From Candidatus Woesearchaeota archaeon (GTDB lineage Archaea; Nanobdellota; Nanobdellia; Woesearchaeales; DSVV01), in assembly GCA_016205905.1 (NCBI GenBank), contig JACQSP010000023.1, forward strand, positions 1 through 7,862: DNA of 7,862 bases. The letters are read 5' to 3'. A model generated the notes under the pieces. It saw only the letters and a list, made by a program, of their open reading frames with translations, made no database searches and was not told the origin of the DNA. Positions 1 to 5,787 of the stretch are shown one piece after another (positions within the stretch are counted from its first letter, which is position 1; every line of letters starts with the position of its first letter). The position numbers and the translations under genes are program-made.

Positions 1-161
1 ACATTATATTTACTTTTATCGAGCATCGCCCTTAATACGCTGTTTTCTAAACTTTTTGGACGAAATTCGCCAGAACTTCTTAACTGGAAAAGAACTTCAC
101 AAAAATTTAGTTCAGTCCCTAACCCCAACCAGAAATGTTGGGGATTGATAGGGACTAACAT
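1..161 (-). CDS. Possible partial ORF running off the left edge (unrecognised)
   Basis: On the minus strand an ATG at 161-159 opens a frame that stays open to position 1, about 53 codons, beginning MLVPINPQHFWLGLG and containing SGEFRPKSLENSVLRAMLDK. The amino-acid mix is reasonable for a protein, and the frame continues out of the window, so the real length is unknown. Against it, the first 20 or so codons lie inside the long hairpin at 101-175, and the plus strand is also open over 1-177 in one frame, which is a warning that openness here may be chance or a side effect of the palindrome. I do not recognise a family and there is no clear ribosome binding site. It could be the 5' end of a real gene or nothing. 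Confidence 0.22.
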   Translation of the reverse strand, partial: MLVPINPQHFWLGLGTELNFCEVLFQLRSSGEFRPKSLENSVLRAMLDKSKYN

Positions 162-175
162 TGACCTAAATTTTT
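101..175. repeat. Long imperfect hairpin
   Basis: The outer 10-bp stem aaaaatttag / ctaaattttt (101-110 with 166-175) is followed inward by gtccct / agggac and by aaccccaac / gttgggg around a short loop near 131-136. The arms are interrupted by small mismatched loops, as in a folded RNA or a decayed palindrome. It sits on the 3' side of the transglutaminase-like gene, with a second hairpin immediately next to it. Confidence 0.7.
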
Positions 176-178
176 AGG

Positions 179-249
179 AAATCAGAAAGCCAGACGCAAA
201 GCCATTCATCCACAATCATAAATGATATGGATTTCTGGCTTTCTGATTT
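179..249. repeat. Perfect 16-bp inverted repeat with structured loop
   Basis: aaatcagaaagccaga at 179-194 is the exact reverse complement of 234-249. The 39-nt loop contains further complementarity (atcat with atgat), so the whole could form one extended stem. It begins only three bases after the hairpin at 101-175 ends. Function is unknown; a 3'-end processing or stability element for the minus-strand gene ending at 376, or a mobile palindromic repeat, are both possible. Confidence 0.75.
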
Positions 250-375
250 AACAAGGATATTATAAGTTTTACGTCATGCGTCTAACGACCCACGTCTTAC
301 TACTTAAAAATCATAGTGAGTAAAAATCATAGTGAACGGGTGGCTTCGCCCTAGTAACTGAACAAATAAAAAAGA
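250..375. other. Gene-free stretch with a tandem 15-bp repeat and shared motifs
   Basis: No gene is visible. The 15-mer taaaaatcatagtga occurs twice in a row (305-319 and 321-335). Two motifs recur in the distant intergenic region near 5550: cacgtcttac (291-300, again at 5563-5572) and gtggcttcgcc (340-350, inverted at 5553-5563). Together with the hairpins just upstream this suggests dispersed intergenic repeat material rather than unique regulatory sequence. Confidence 0.5.
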
Positions 376-1743
376 TTATAACCATTTTATCACTCCACTT
401 CTTTTATCCATTCTGAAACTTTTTTCTGCATTTCCCTCAAACACGTGCCATGCATGCTCATTGTTATAGCTGAACCATACTTCTCCAATACCCATCCTGT
501 CTGAAACATCTTTTGACGTCGGCATTAATTCTAATCTGTCTGTTGGGATTTCATGCAGGGCAGTTGTGCTGTTCAGATGATACCATGTTTTTTGGTTATC
601 GCCTAAAACATATACTGTTGAATGTCCGCCCCCGCTTCTTGTTTTGCCACAAACAACCCTTACTCTGTAATTTGGCACGCCTGCGCCGATAAGATAAGAT
701 GCCAGCTCATTCGCCCAGTCATCGCAGTCTCCTTTGCCTGTTGCTCTTAATTCAAATGGAAACAGCCAGTATTCTGGAACACCAGCAATCTCCTGGTCGT
801 CACCATACTCAAAATATTTTCTAGTGTGCCTGTAAATCTTCATAATATCATCATTGCATCTGTTTGGGGTTCTTACTCGAAGTGGTCTGCCGTTGGAATC
901 TTTCTCGTCGTCAATTGCCTCTTGAATATAACCGTCATTCGGCGTCACAAATAACCGCACATCAGCAGAAATTCTTTTGCCATTAGGCAATGCCCTGCCT
1001 TCATAAAATATTGTTCTTTCTGGCTTTTTTGTGTTCCAATATTGCACAGCAGCAGATGTTTCATTTATTGTGCTTTCAATTCCCTCGAGAGCTTTCCATT
1101 TACCTGTTCCTTCTCTTTGAACCTTTTTAGCGTGCCTGTTCAGCCAGAATCTTCTTAGATGCTTGTATTTGGGAAATGCGTAGAATCCGACGCTGAAACT
1201 CAGCTCAGAATAGAGCATAGCAATATCATCCATTCTCATTCTTGCCAAATCTTTTCCTCTGCTTGATGAATGTTTTTTTCTGCCAGATGTATGTTTATAA
1301 TCATCTTTTGCTGTTCTAAAAGATAATTCTAACGCGCTGACATAAGAACGCATTACATTATCCAATCCTTCTTTTACTTGAATTACATTTGATTCAACAG
1401 CCATAATCTTCGTATAAATGTCGTTAAATCGTTCATCAATCAATTTTCCTGCTGCGCTTTTTTTGCCTTTTAGTGGAACAACACCATATTCATCAGCTAT
1501 TCTGTAAGCAGATTCAACTAAATTTTTTATTCCGACAATCTGTTTAATAGTTTCCAAAGAAACTGGCTGTTCAAGCAGGTCTTCAAGCTCAGCTGTTTGT
1601 TTCTCTGTGTCAGAAAACTCAGAAATAACATCTCTGTCTTTCTCTTCCCATCTCTCTCTAATGAATTCTACTTTTTTCTTTGTGACCTTTTCTTTTTGTT
1701 TTTTTAAAAACCAACCAATCATTATCAACGCCTCTGTAATCAT
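376..1743 (-). CDS. Transglutaminase-like cysteine protein
   Basis: A 455-residue protein whose C-terminal third carries a transglutaminase/papain-like fold signature. The motif GKGDCDDWANELASYL places a nucleophilic Cys at 340, GGGHSTVYVL places His at 374, and WYHLNSTT offers Asn391 (in place of the more usual Asp) as third triad member. Such domains act as thiol proteases, amidases or acyl-transferases; the substrate cannot be told from sequence. Residues 14-150 are Lys/Glu-rich and probably helical, followed by basic HTSGRKKHSSSRGK near 151. There is no convincing signal peptide; residues 4-13 are only a short hydrophobic patch, so a cytoplasmic location is likelier. The start at 1743 is supported by GGTG (1755-1752) eight bases upstream, matching the archaeal Shine-Dalgarno. 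It stands alone, divergent from the gene at 2092. The domain assignment is fairly sure; activity is inferred. Confidence 0.8.
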   Translation of the reverse strand: MITEALIMIGWFLKKQKEKVTKKKVEFIRERWEEKDRDVISEFSDTEKQTAELEDLLEQPVSLETIKQIVGIKNLVESAYRIADEYGVVPLKGKKSAAGKLIDERFNDIYTKIMAVESNVIQVKEGLDNVMRSYVSALELSFRTAKDDYKHTSGRKKHSSSRGKDLARMRMDDIAMLYSELSFSVGFYAFPKYKHLRRFWLNRHAKKVQREGTGKWKALEGIESTINETSAAVQYWNTKKPERTIFYEGRALPNGKRISADVRLFVTPNDGYIQEAIDDEKDSNGRPLRVRTPNRCNDDIMKIYRHTRKYFEYGDDQEIAGVPEYWLFPFELRATGKGDCDDWANELASYLIGAGVPNYRVRVVCGKTRSGGGHSTVYVLGDNQKTWYHLNSTTALHEIPTDRLELMPTSKDVSDRMGIGEVWFSYNNEHAWHVFEGNAEKSFRMDKRSGVIKWL

Positions 1744-1900
1744 AATTTTAACACCATTAATTTTATTGATGAATAAATCACAATGATTATTAATGAATGA
1801 ATCATTATGAACAAAATACTATGAATAAATTACTATGAAGGGATTTATGAATAAATCATCTTCATTTTCGGAAATTTCAATAATATATACTCGTTTTTTC
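1744..1900 (-). promoter_or_regulatory. Upstream region of the transglutaminase-like gene with spaced 12-bp repeats
   Basis: Four copies of ATGAATxAATyA begin at 1769, 1793, 1821 and 1847, spaced 24, 28 and 26 bases. ACTATGA lies at 1819 and 1833. On the minus strand a TATA-like gagtatatatta lies at about 1881-1892, which would start transcription near 1855 and put all four repeats in a long 5' leader. A second A/T box, tatataaata (1901-1910), could serve either strand. The repeats could be operator sites or leader elements; no known regulator is recognised. Confidence 0.4.
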
Positions 1901-2002
1901 TATATAAATACGTGTAGTAGTAGAAGAGACGACAATAGAATTAGAGAAAGTGATAAGCAAGTATTACAAACAGAAAACAGATGAAAAACAACGATTCCAG
2001 CA

Positions 2003-2017
2003 CAAAAGATTTAAAAA
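2003..2017 (+). promoter_or_regulatory. BRE/TATA promoter of the 2092 gene
   Basis: CAAAAGATTTAAAAA fits the archaeal BRE plus TATA consensus very well. Transcription would begin around 2040, giving a leader of about 50 nt. That leader contains the palindrome at 2045-2066 and the ribosome binding site at 2077-2082. Confidence 0.65.
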
Positions 2018-2044
2018 TAGACCCTTCCCACCCCAAATGACATA

Positions 2045-2066
2045 CTATTAATAAGTTTATTAATAG
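2045..2066. promoter_or_regulatory. Palindrome at the likely transcription start: candidate operator
   Basis: CTATTAATAA (2045-2054) and TTATTAATAG (2057-2066) are perfect inverted repeats separated by only two bases. They begin about 28 bases after the TATA box centre, exactly where a dimeric repressor would block initiation in archaea. With a two-base spacer an RNA hairpin would have to open a few pairs to form a loop, so a DNA-binding site is the better reading. The regulator is unknown. Confidence 0.5.
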
Positions 2067-2091
2067 AAGAACAAATAGGGGGCAGTTATAT

Positions 2092-3027
2092 ATGATAATT
2101 AGTATACCTGGATATACACAGCTTATTCATAATGAAGTTTATAGTAAACCTAAACGTATGCCGGCAGTGTTTGGTAATAAAGGTGGAGGAATAATTCTTT
2201 CGAATGTACTTCTGCTTATGAGATACAAGGAGCCAACAGATGATGAGGTTGTTGCGCATTTACAAAAAACAATAATCTCTGCTCAAGAAAAACAACAAGT
2301 TATGTTTTCTTCAGGTGATACTTATTCTTCTTATTTAAGTCAACATAATCATTTTAATCATATTAATAGTGCGGCTAATACAGGCAATGTGTTAAGTGAA
2401 TTAGAGCAAAAGGTTTTAGAAATCCCTCCTGAAATCAGGAAACAAATTTTAGATGAAGATCAAGAAGTGATAACTTTAGTTAGGCAACTTACATTAGCTC
2501 CAGTACCTAACTTTGAGCCTGCACTAAATTATCTTTATATCAAATCCGGCTTGTTAACGCCAATATATATTACAGAACAATCATTAAATGGCAACCTTAA
2601 GACAATGAAAGATTATGAATCTGCATTTTCAGATCCAGAACTGCAAAAAAAAAGATTTGGAGAAAGAGTAAATATAAGAATAAAGTTATCTAATTATGCT
2701 CTGATTCCAAATAGTGATGTAAAAGTATTAGTAAAATATGGTATGTCTGGGCCAGAAGTTGCCCCGATTTTTGCAGTCAGCAATGAATTTTATGATAAAG
2801 ACGATGTGCAAGAGATTCTTGATAGAGTTTATGAAGCACTGCCGACACGAGCCCATGTAAAAGAATTGACAGATGTTTCAAAGGCAAGATTAGATGAACT
2901 AACACTCCAGCCAGTAACTAACTTAATGTTTGCATTAAATTTAGGGGCAGAATCAGATAAAAGGGATAGAAATAATTCTTCAGATAGAATAATAGACACA
3001 TCAAGGGAAGAAATTGTATATCATTGA
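2092..3027 (+). CDS. Uncharacterised protein with an internal duplication
   Basis: A 311-residue protein that I do not recognise. It contains no cysteine and no clear signal peptide or membrane helix, so it is probably soluble and cytoplasmic. Its clearest feature is an internal duplication: residues 97-147 and 236-284 share the pattern V-x-x-x-L-x-x-V-x-E-x-x-P, then LTLxPVxNxxxALN (LTLAPVPNFEPALN at 133-146, LTLQPVTNLMFALN at 270-283). The N-terminus has a Gly-rich KGGG near 30, followed by IILSNVLLL. A His/Asn-rich run (HNHFNHINS) lies at 85-93, and the last 25 residues are charged and probably disordered. The ATG at 2092 is preceded by AGGGGG (2077-2082) at ribosome-binding distance and by a strong promoter. 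It is transcribed alone and ends 58 bases from the convergent fusion gene. No function is proposed. Confidence 0.8.
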   Translation: MIISIPGYTQLIHNEVYSKPKRMPAVFGNKGGGIILSNVLLLMRYKEPTDDEVVAHLQKTIISAQEKQQVMFSSGDTYSSYLSQHNHFNHINSAANTGNVLSELEQKVLEIPPEIRKQILDEDQEVITLVRQLTLAPVPNFEPALNYLYIKSGLLTPIYITEQSLNGNLKTMKDYESAFSDPELQKKRFGERVNIRIKLSNYALIPNSDVKVLVKYGMSGPEVAPIFAVSNEFYDKDDVQEILDRVYEALPTRAHVKELTDVSKARLDELTLQPVTNLMFALNLGAESDKRDRNNSSDRIIDTSREEIVYH

Positions 3028-3068
3028 TATTGTGACAAGAGAAGATTACGCTAAACCATTACATTAAA

Positions 3069-3094
3069 CTATTTTTAATAAATATTTATTTTTT
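3069..3094 (+). terminator. T-rich terminator between convergent genes
   Basis: Runs of T at 3072-3076 and 3089-3094 follow the stop codon of the 2092 gene by 45-65 bases. This is the usual archaeal intrinsic terminator form (oligo-T without a required hairpin). The second run overlaps the last codons of the opposing fusion gene. Confidence 0.45.
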
Positions 3095-5458
3095 CTCAAC
3101 CAACTTCGCCTTTTTCACAACAAACCATCCAGTATATTCGTTTTCCATCACAATTTCATCTTCTTCAATCTTTATCTTTTTTTTATACAAAGGTGCGTTG
3201 AGAACTAGTGTTTCTGCCTCGCCGCCTTCAAAAGCAATGTTAATTTTGTTTTTTTCATGAAGCTTTTTTAACTTTTCAATCATTTCATAGTCAATCTTTT
3301 TCCCAAGCCATTCTTTGCTTAAGCCGTCAGCTGCAATTGAGCCAATAATAACTTCAAATCCATTATCAATTATGGCCTTTACTTCTTTTTCCTGTTCCAT
3401 GTGCCATAACGGCGAGAAGATTTTTAATCCCAATTCATCGCAGATCTTTTCTATTCTGTCCCGCTGATATGTAGAACCTATTGCGCCAGTAACAATGCCT
3501 CCTATTTTGTATTCCTCTTTTGCTTTTTCTATTGCCTTCTTTAAATCTTTCAGCTCTTTCTCTTTTTCTCCTTCAGTTATCTGCTCAATCAAAGGAATTC
3601 CTAATGCCTCTGCCTGCAGTTTTGCAATATCAATGTTTGGTGTATGAAACATATAGCTTGCTGGATTCTTGCTTTTGATGGTTATTAAGCAGGCAATGTC
3701 ATAATTTTGATTTTTCATGATATGCATTGCATAGTTTGAGTCTTTTCCTGACGAGAAAAGCACACCTAACTTCATTATTTTTCTCGGAAGGAAGGTGTCC
3801 AAGTATGCTGATTTTAATTTAAATCCATTCTGCTTAGCCAGTTTTTCTATTGCCTTGTCAAAGCTTGAGCCGTATTGGGCAGCTCTTTTTTTGCGCTCTG
3901 CAAATTCACTAGAAACACCCATCTCTTTTGCAATTTTACGAAAGATTAATTTGTTCTGTGTTATTAAATTATCATGTGTAGTTAATTTATTCGGTGTTAT
4001 TAAGTTGTTCTGTGTTTTATCTATTTCCTTCTTGTATCCATACTCATTGCTTTTCTTATTGTCGAACTGAACATTTAACTTATACTGTGCCGGAATCTTT
4101 AGCGCATACTCAACTAATTTTCTGTCGAGAAAAGGCAGCCTTAATTCAATAGAATTATTCATGGTGATTACATCATCACGGTATAAATCGCGCTCGTATA
4201 TTTTTAATATGCCGCTTAAACATTCTTTGTTAATGTTTGCATTGTTTTCAGCGCTTTTTTTGTGGCGTTCATAACCAGCGAAAATTTCTTCGCTTCCAAG
4301 ACCGGAGAAAATAATTTTGATGTTATCTTTTCTCGCCAGTTCGCACGCTCCGTAAAATGTCAGTGCAACACCAACCTTGACGACGTTGCTGTCTTCAATC
4401 AGCGGAACAATATATTTAAGATAATTCTCAATATTTTTTAATTTGATTTTATTAATTTTTAATTTCAGTTTTAATACTTTCGCAGCTTTTCTCGCCCATA
4501 TATAATCTTCAGGTATTTTCAATTCTGTGCCTTTTGTTTCAAGAACAGACGTGTAAAGCGTAGGTTTTAATCCGAGAGAGGTGCAGACATATGCAATGAA
4601 TGTTGAATCTACGCCCCCAGAGAACAGAATGCCAAATGCCCTGTCAGGAATTCTTTTAGAAATTGCATTTGTCAAAAAACCAGCCAATTCTTTTTTTATC
4701 TCTTCATAAGGCTTTTTTAATTCAGGTGTTATGCTGAAAAAAGGCCGATTGTATTGACTTATGTTTTTTGTTTTGATATTGTACATTAATATTTTTCGCG
4801 GGTTCAGCTCAGTAATTTCTTTATATCCTAAAAATTCAAGCGCCTTTTTTTCGCTGGAAAATGCAAAATTAGGCAAGGATGAAACTGATGAAAACGAGGA
4901 AAAGGATGAACCAGAGGAAAATGATGAAGACGAGGAAAACCATATCGGCTTAACTCCAATAATATCCCGTGCAAGAACAACTTTTCTTTTTTTTACATTC
5001 CAGAATGCAAATGCATACACGCCTTCAAGCTCGCCTAATATCTTTGTTAATTGGACAGATGTTTTTCCTTTTTTTTCAATAAGCCTGAAAAGCATTTCTG
5101 CGTCGTTTTTCGCATTAAGAGCATAGGTTTCGTTAAGCTCTTTCCAATTATAGATTTCACAATTGGCAATAAACCTATTTTTTGATTTCTCATTAATTAA
5201 TGGCTGCGGAACAAACGAAACAAGGCTGTGCAGACAATGAGCTATTGCGTTAGGTGTTTCCTTACTATGTAATTTAAGATAATCTATCTTTTTTTGATAA
5301 TCAAAGTCAATCTCATTGGCTATACCATACATGTCTTTGCCGCGGTTTTTTATTATTTTCAGAGCTTCCTTTACCTTAAATATCACATTTGTTTCCTTCT
5401 CAGTTGTTTCCTTTTCACTTGCTTTATTATCATTAAATATTCCAAGTATTCCGCACAT
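3086..5458 (-). CDS. Asparagine synthetase (glutamine-hydrolysing) fused to diphthine-ammonia ligase (Dph6)
   Basis: A 790-residue three-module protein. I start it at 5458 rather than at the in-frame ATG 21 bases upstream, because class II glutamine amidotransferases need Cys directly after the initiator Met (MCGILGIF), and a TATA-like box 28 bases upstream fits a leaderless mRNA starting there. Residues 2-207 are the glutaminase (RGKD 39-42, NCEIYN 99-104, D119, RDIIGVKP 164-171). Residues about 248-555 are the Asn-synthetase ATP-pyrophosphatase (SGGVDS 280-285, SGLGSEE 385-391, ELRLPFLD ending 445, QYG 528-530). Residues 562-790 are a complete Dph6 domain (SSGKDS 569-574, SYMFHTPN 601-608, GAIGSTYQRDR 658-668, SPLWH 682-686, EGGEAET 744-750). 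Known family roles are glutamine-dependent Asn synthesis and ATP-dependent amidation of diphthine on EF-2; shared ammonia supply is inference. Two repeat-derived inserts (175-195, 482-505) are unusual. Confidence 0.9.
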   Translation of the reverse strand: MCGILGIFNDNKASEKETTEKETNVIFKVKEALKIIKNRGKDMYGIANEIDFDYQKKIDYLKLHSKETPNAIAHCLHSLVSFVPQPLINEKSKNRFIANCEIYNWKELNETYALNAKNDAEMLFRLIEKKGKTSVQLTKILGELEGVYAFAFWNVKKRKVVLARDIIGVKPIWFSSSSSFSSGSSFSSFSSVSSLPNFAFSSEKKALEFLGYKEITELNPRKILMYNIKTKNISQYNRPFFSITPELKKPYEEIKKELAGFLTNAISKRIPDRAFGILFSGGVDSTFIAYVCTSLGLKPTLYTSVLETKGTELKIPEDYIWARKAAKVLKLKLKINKIKLKNIENYLKYIVPLIEDSNVVKVGVALTFYGACELARKDNIKIIFSGLGSEEIFAGYERHKKSAENNANINKECLSGILKIYERDLYRDDVITMNNSIELRLPFLDRKLVEYALKIPAQYKLNVQFDNKKSNEYGYKKEIDKTQNNLITPNKLTTHDNLITQNKLIFRKIAKEMGVSSEFAERKKRAAQYGSSFDKAIEKLAKQNGFKLKSAYLDTFLPRKIMKLGVLFSSGKDSNYAMHIMKNQNYDIACLITIKSKNPASYMFHTPNIDIAKLQAEALGIPLIEQITEGEKEKELKDLKKAIEKAKEEYKIGGIVTGAIGSTYQRDRIEKICDELGLKIFSPLWHMEQEKEVKAIIDNGFEVIIGSIAADGLSKEWLGKKIDYEMIEKLKKLHEKNKINIAFEGGEAETLVLNAPLYKKKIKIEEDEIVMENEYTGWFVVKKAKLVEKK
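3951..4022 (-). repeat. Four 18-bp tandem repeats inside the fusion gene
   Basis: Units at 3951, 3969, 3987 and 4005 are each 18 bp; the first and last both begin ttgttctgtgtt. In the protein they give four hexapeptides (TQNNLI, TPNKLT, THDNLI, TQNKLI; residues 482-505) in the asparagine-synthetase domain, just before the conserved KKRAAQYG motif. The reading frame is preserved. It is probably a surface loop grown by repeat expansion. Confidence 0.8.
4878..4940 (-). repeat. Seven 9-bp tandem repeats encoding (Ser-Ser-X)7 inside the glutaminase domain
   Basis: On the plus strand the pattern GA[T/G]GAANNN repeats seven times without interruption. In the gene it encodes Ser-Ser-X seven times (X = S, F, G, F, F, V, L; residues 175-195), inserted between the conserved KPIWF and FAFSSE segments of the amidotransferase, where relatives normally have a tight turn of a few residues. 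The frame is intact, so the insert is tolerated. Confidence 0.85.
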
Positions 5459-5480
5459 AATTACTAATAACAAGAACAAA

Positions 5481-5490
5481 CTTTAAAAAG
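5481..5490 (-). promoter_or_regulatory. TATA-like box of the fusion gene (leaderless)
   Basis: On the minus strand ctttttaaag is centred about 28 bases before the Met-Cys start at 5458. In archaea transcription starts about 25-28 bases from the box centre, so the mRNA would begin at or next to the start codon. No ribosome binding site is visible, which agrees. Confidence 0.5.
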
Positions 5491-5552
5491 TTAATTGATT
5501 CTTAATAGCAGAAGGTGTAATAAATAGATTATTGGTTTTTATTTAGTTCCAA

Positions 5553-5690
5553 GGCGAAGCCACACGTCTTACGAAAAATGTTTGAAAGTTAGAAAGCTTG
5601 ACAGCTTGAAAATGCCGCCTATATAGCGTACATTCGAGCTTTCAGACTTTCAAGCTTTCAAACAGTTTCATGTGACGGTGGACTTCGTCC
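5553..5690. repeat. 138-bp imperfect palindrome
   Basis: The left end ggcgaagccac faces gtggacttcgtcc at the right end; inside these, tgtttgaaag (5579-5588) pairs with ctttcaaaca (5655-5664), and the centre is the near-palindrome cgcctatatagcg (5617-5629). The arms have diverged but symmetry is kept across about 69 bases each side. It could be a non-autonomous palindromic mobile element or a structured RNA. Two of its motifs recur near 291-350. Confidence 0.6.
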
Positions 5691-5696
5691 CATAGC

Positions 5697-5737
5697 GGAC
5701 GAACTAAATAATGGTATCCATTTAGTTTAGTTCGTCC
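5697..5737. repeat. Hairpin
   Basis: ggacgaactaaat (5697-5709) pairs with atttag...ttcgtcc ending at 5737; the right arm has an extra tttag so one bulge is needed. It starts seven bases after the 5553-5690 palindrome ends and reuses the ggacgaa/ttcgtcc motif found there. Confidence 0.65.
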
Positions 5738-5739
5738 AA

Positions 5740-5787
5740 TATAACAAACACAGCGAGTTATTACGAAAAGTTACTGTGTTTGTTATA
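5740..5787. repeat. Perfect 14-bp inverted repeat
   Basis: tataacaaacacag (5740-5753) is the exact reverse complement of 5774-5787, with a 20-nt loop. It directly abuts the previous hairpin, making the third palindrome in a row. Confidence 0.8.

Noticed and set aside
101..335. Hairpins and repeats considered as a CRISPR array
   Set aside because: There is no set of identical repeats of 23-40 bp separated by unique spacers; the elements are individual inverted repeats and one tandem duplication.
1981..2040. 19-codon ATG frame MKNNDSSTKDLKIDPSHPK
   Set aside because: Too short to support, overlaps the promoter of the next gene and would end at about its transcription start.
1950..2051. 33-codon plus-strand frame from a GTG (open from 1908) reading VISKYYKQKTDEKQRF...
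   Set aside because: Protein-like composition, but no ATG or ribosome binding site, and the strong promoter of the 2092 gene lies inside it.
3795..4070. 91-codon open frame on the plus strand inside the fusion gene
   Set aside because: Antisense to a clearly coding domain; its sequence is a translation of the 18-bp repeats and Leu/Ser-rich antisense, with no family match.
4761..5126. 121-codon plus-strand frame with an acidic Asp/Glu-rich stretch
   Set aside because: The acidic run is simply the antisense reading of the (Ser-Ser-X)7 repeat; the conserved amidotransferase motifs are on the other strand.
5459..5479. Upstream ATG giving a seven-residue longer start for the fusion gene
   Set aside because: It would put seven residues before the catalytic Cys, which must be N-terminal after Met removal; the TATA box at 5481-5490 is also too close to that ATG.
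5553..5787. Palindrome cluster considered as a replication origin
   Set aside because: No origin-recognition-box repeats are recognisable and no orc1/cdc6 gene is nearby; inverted repeats alone are not enough.
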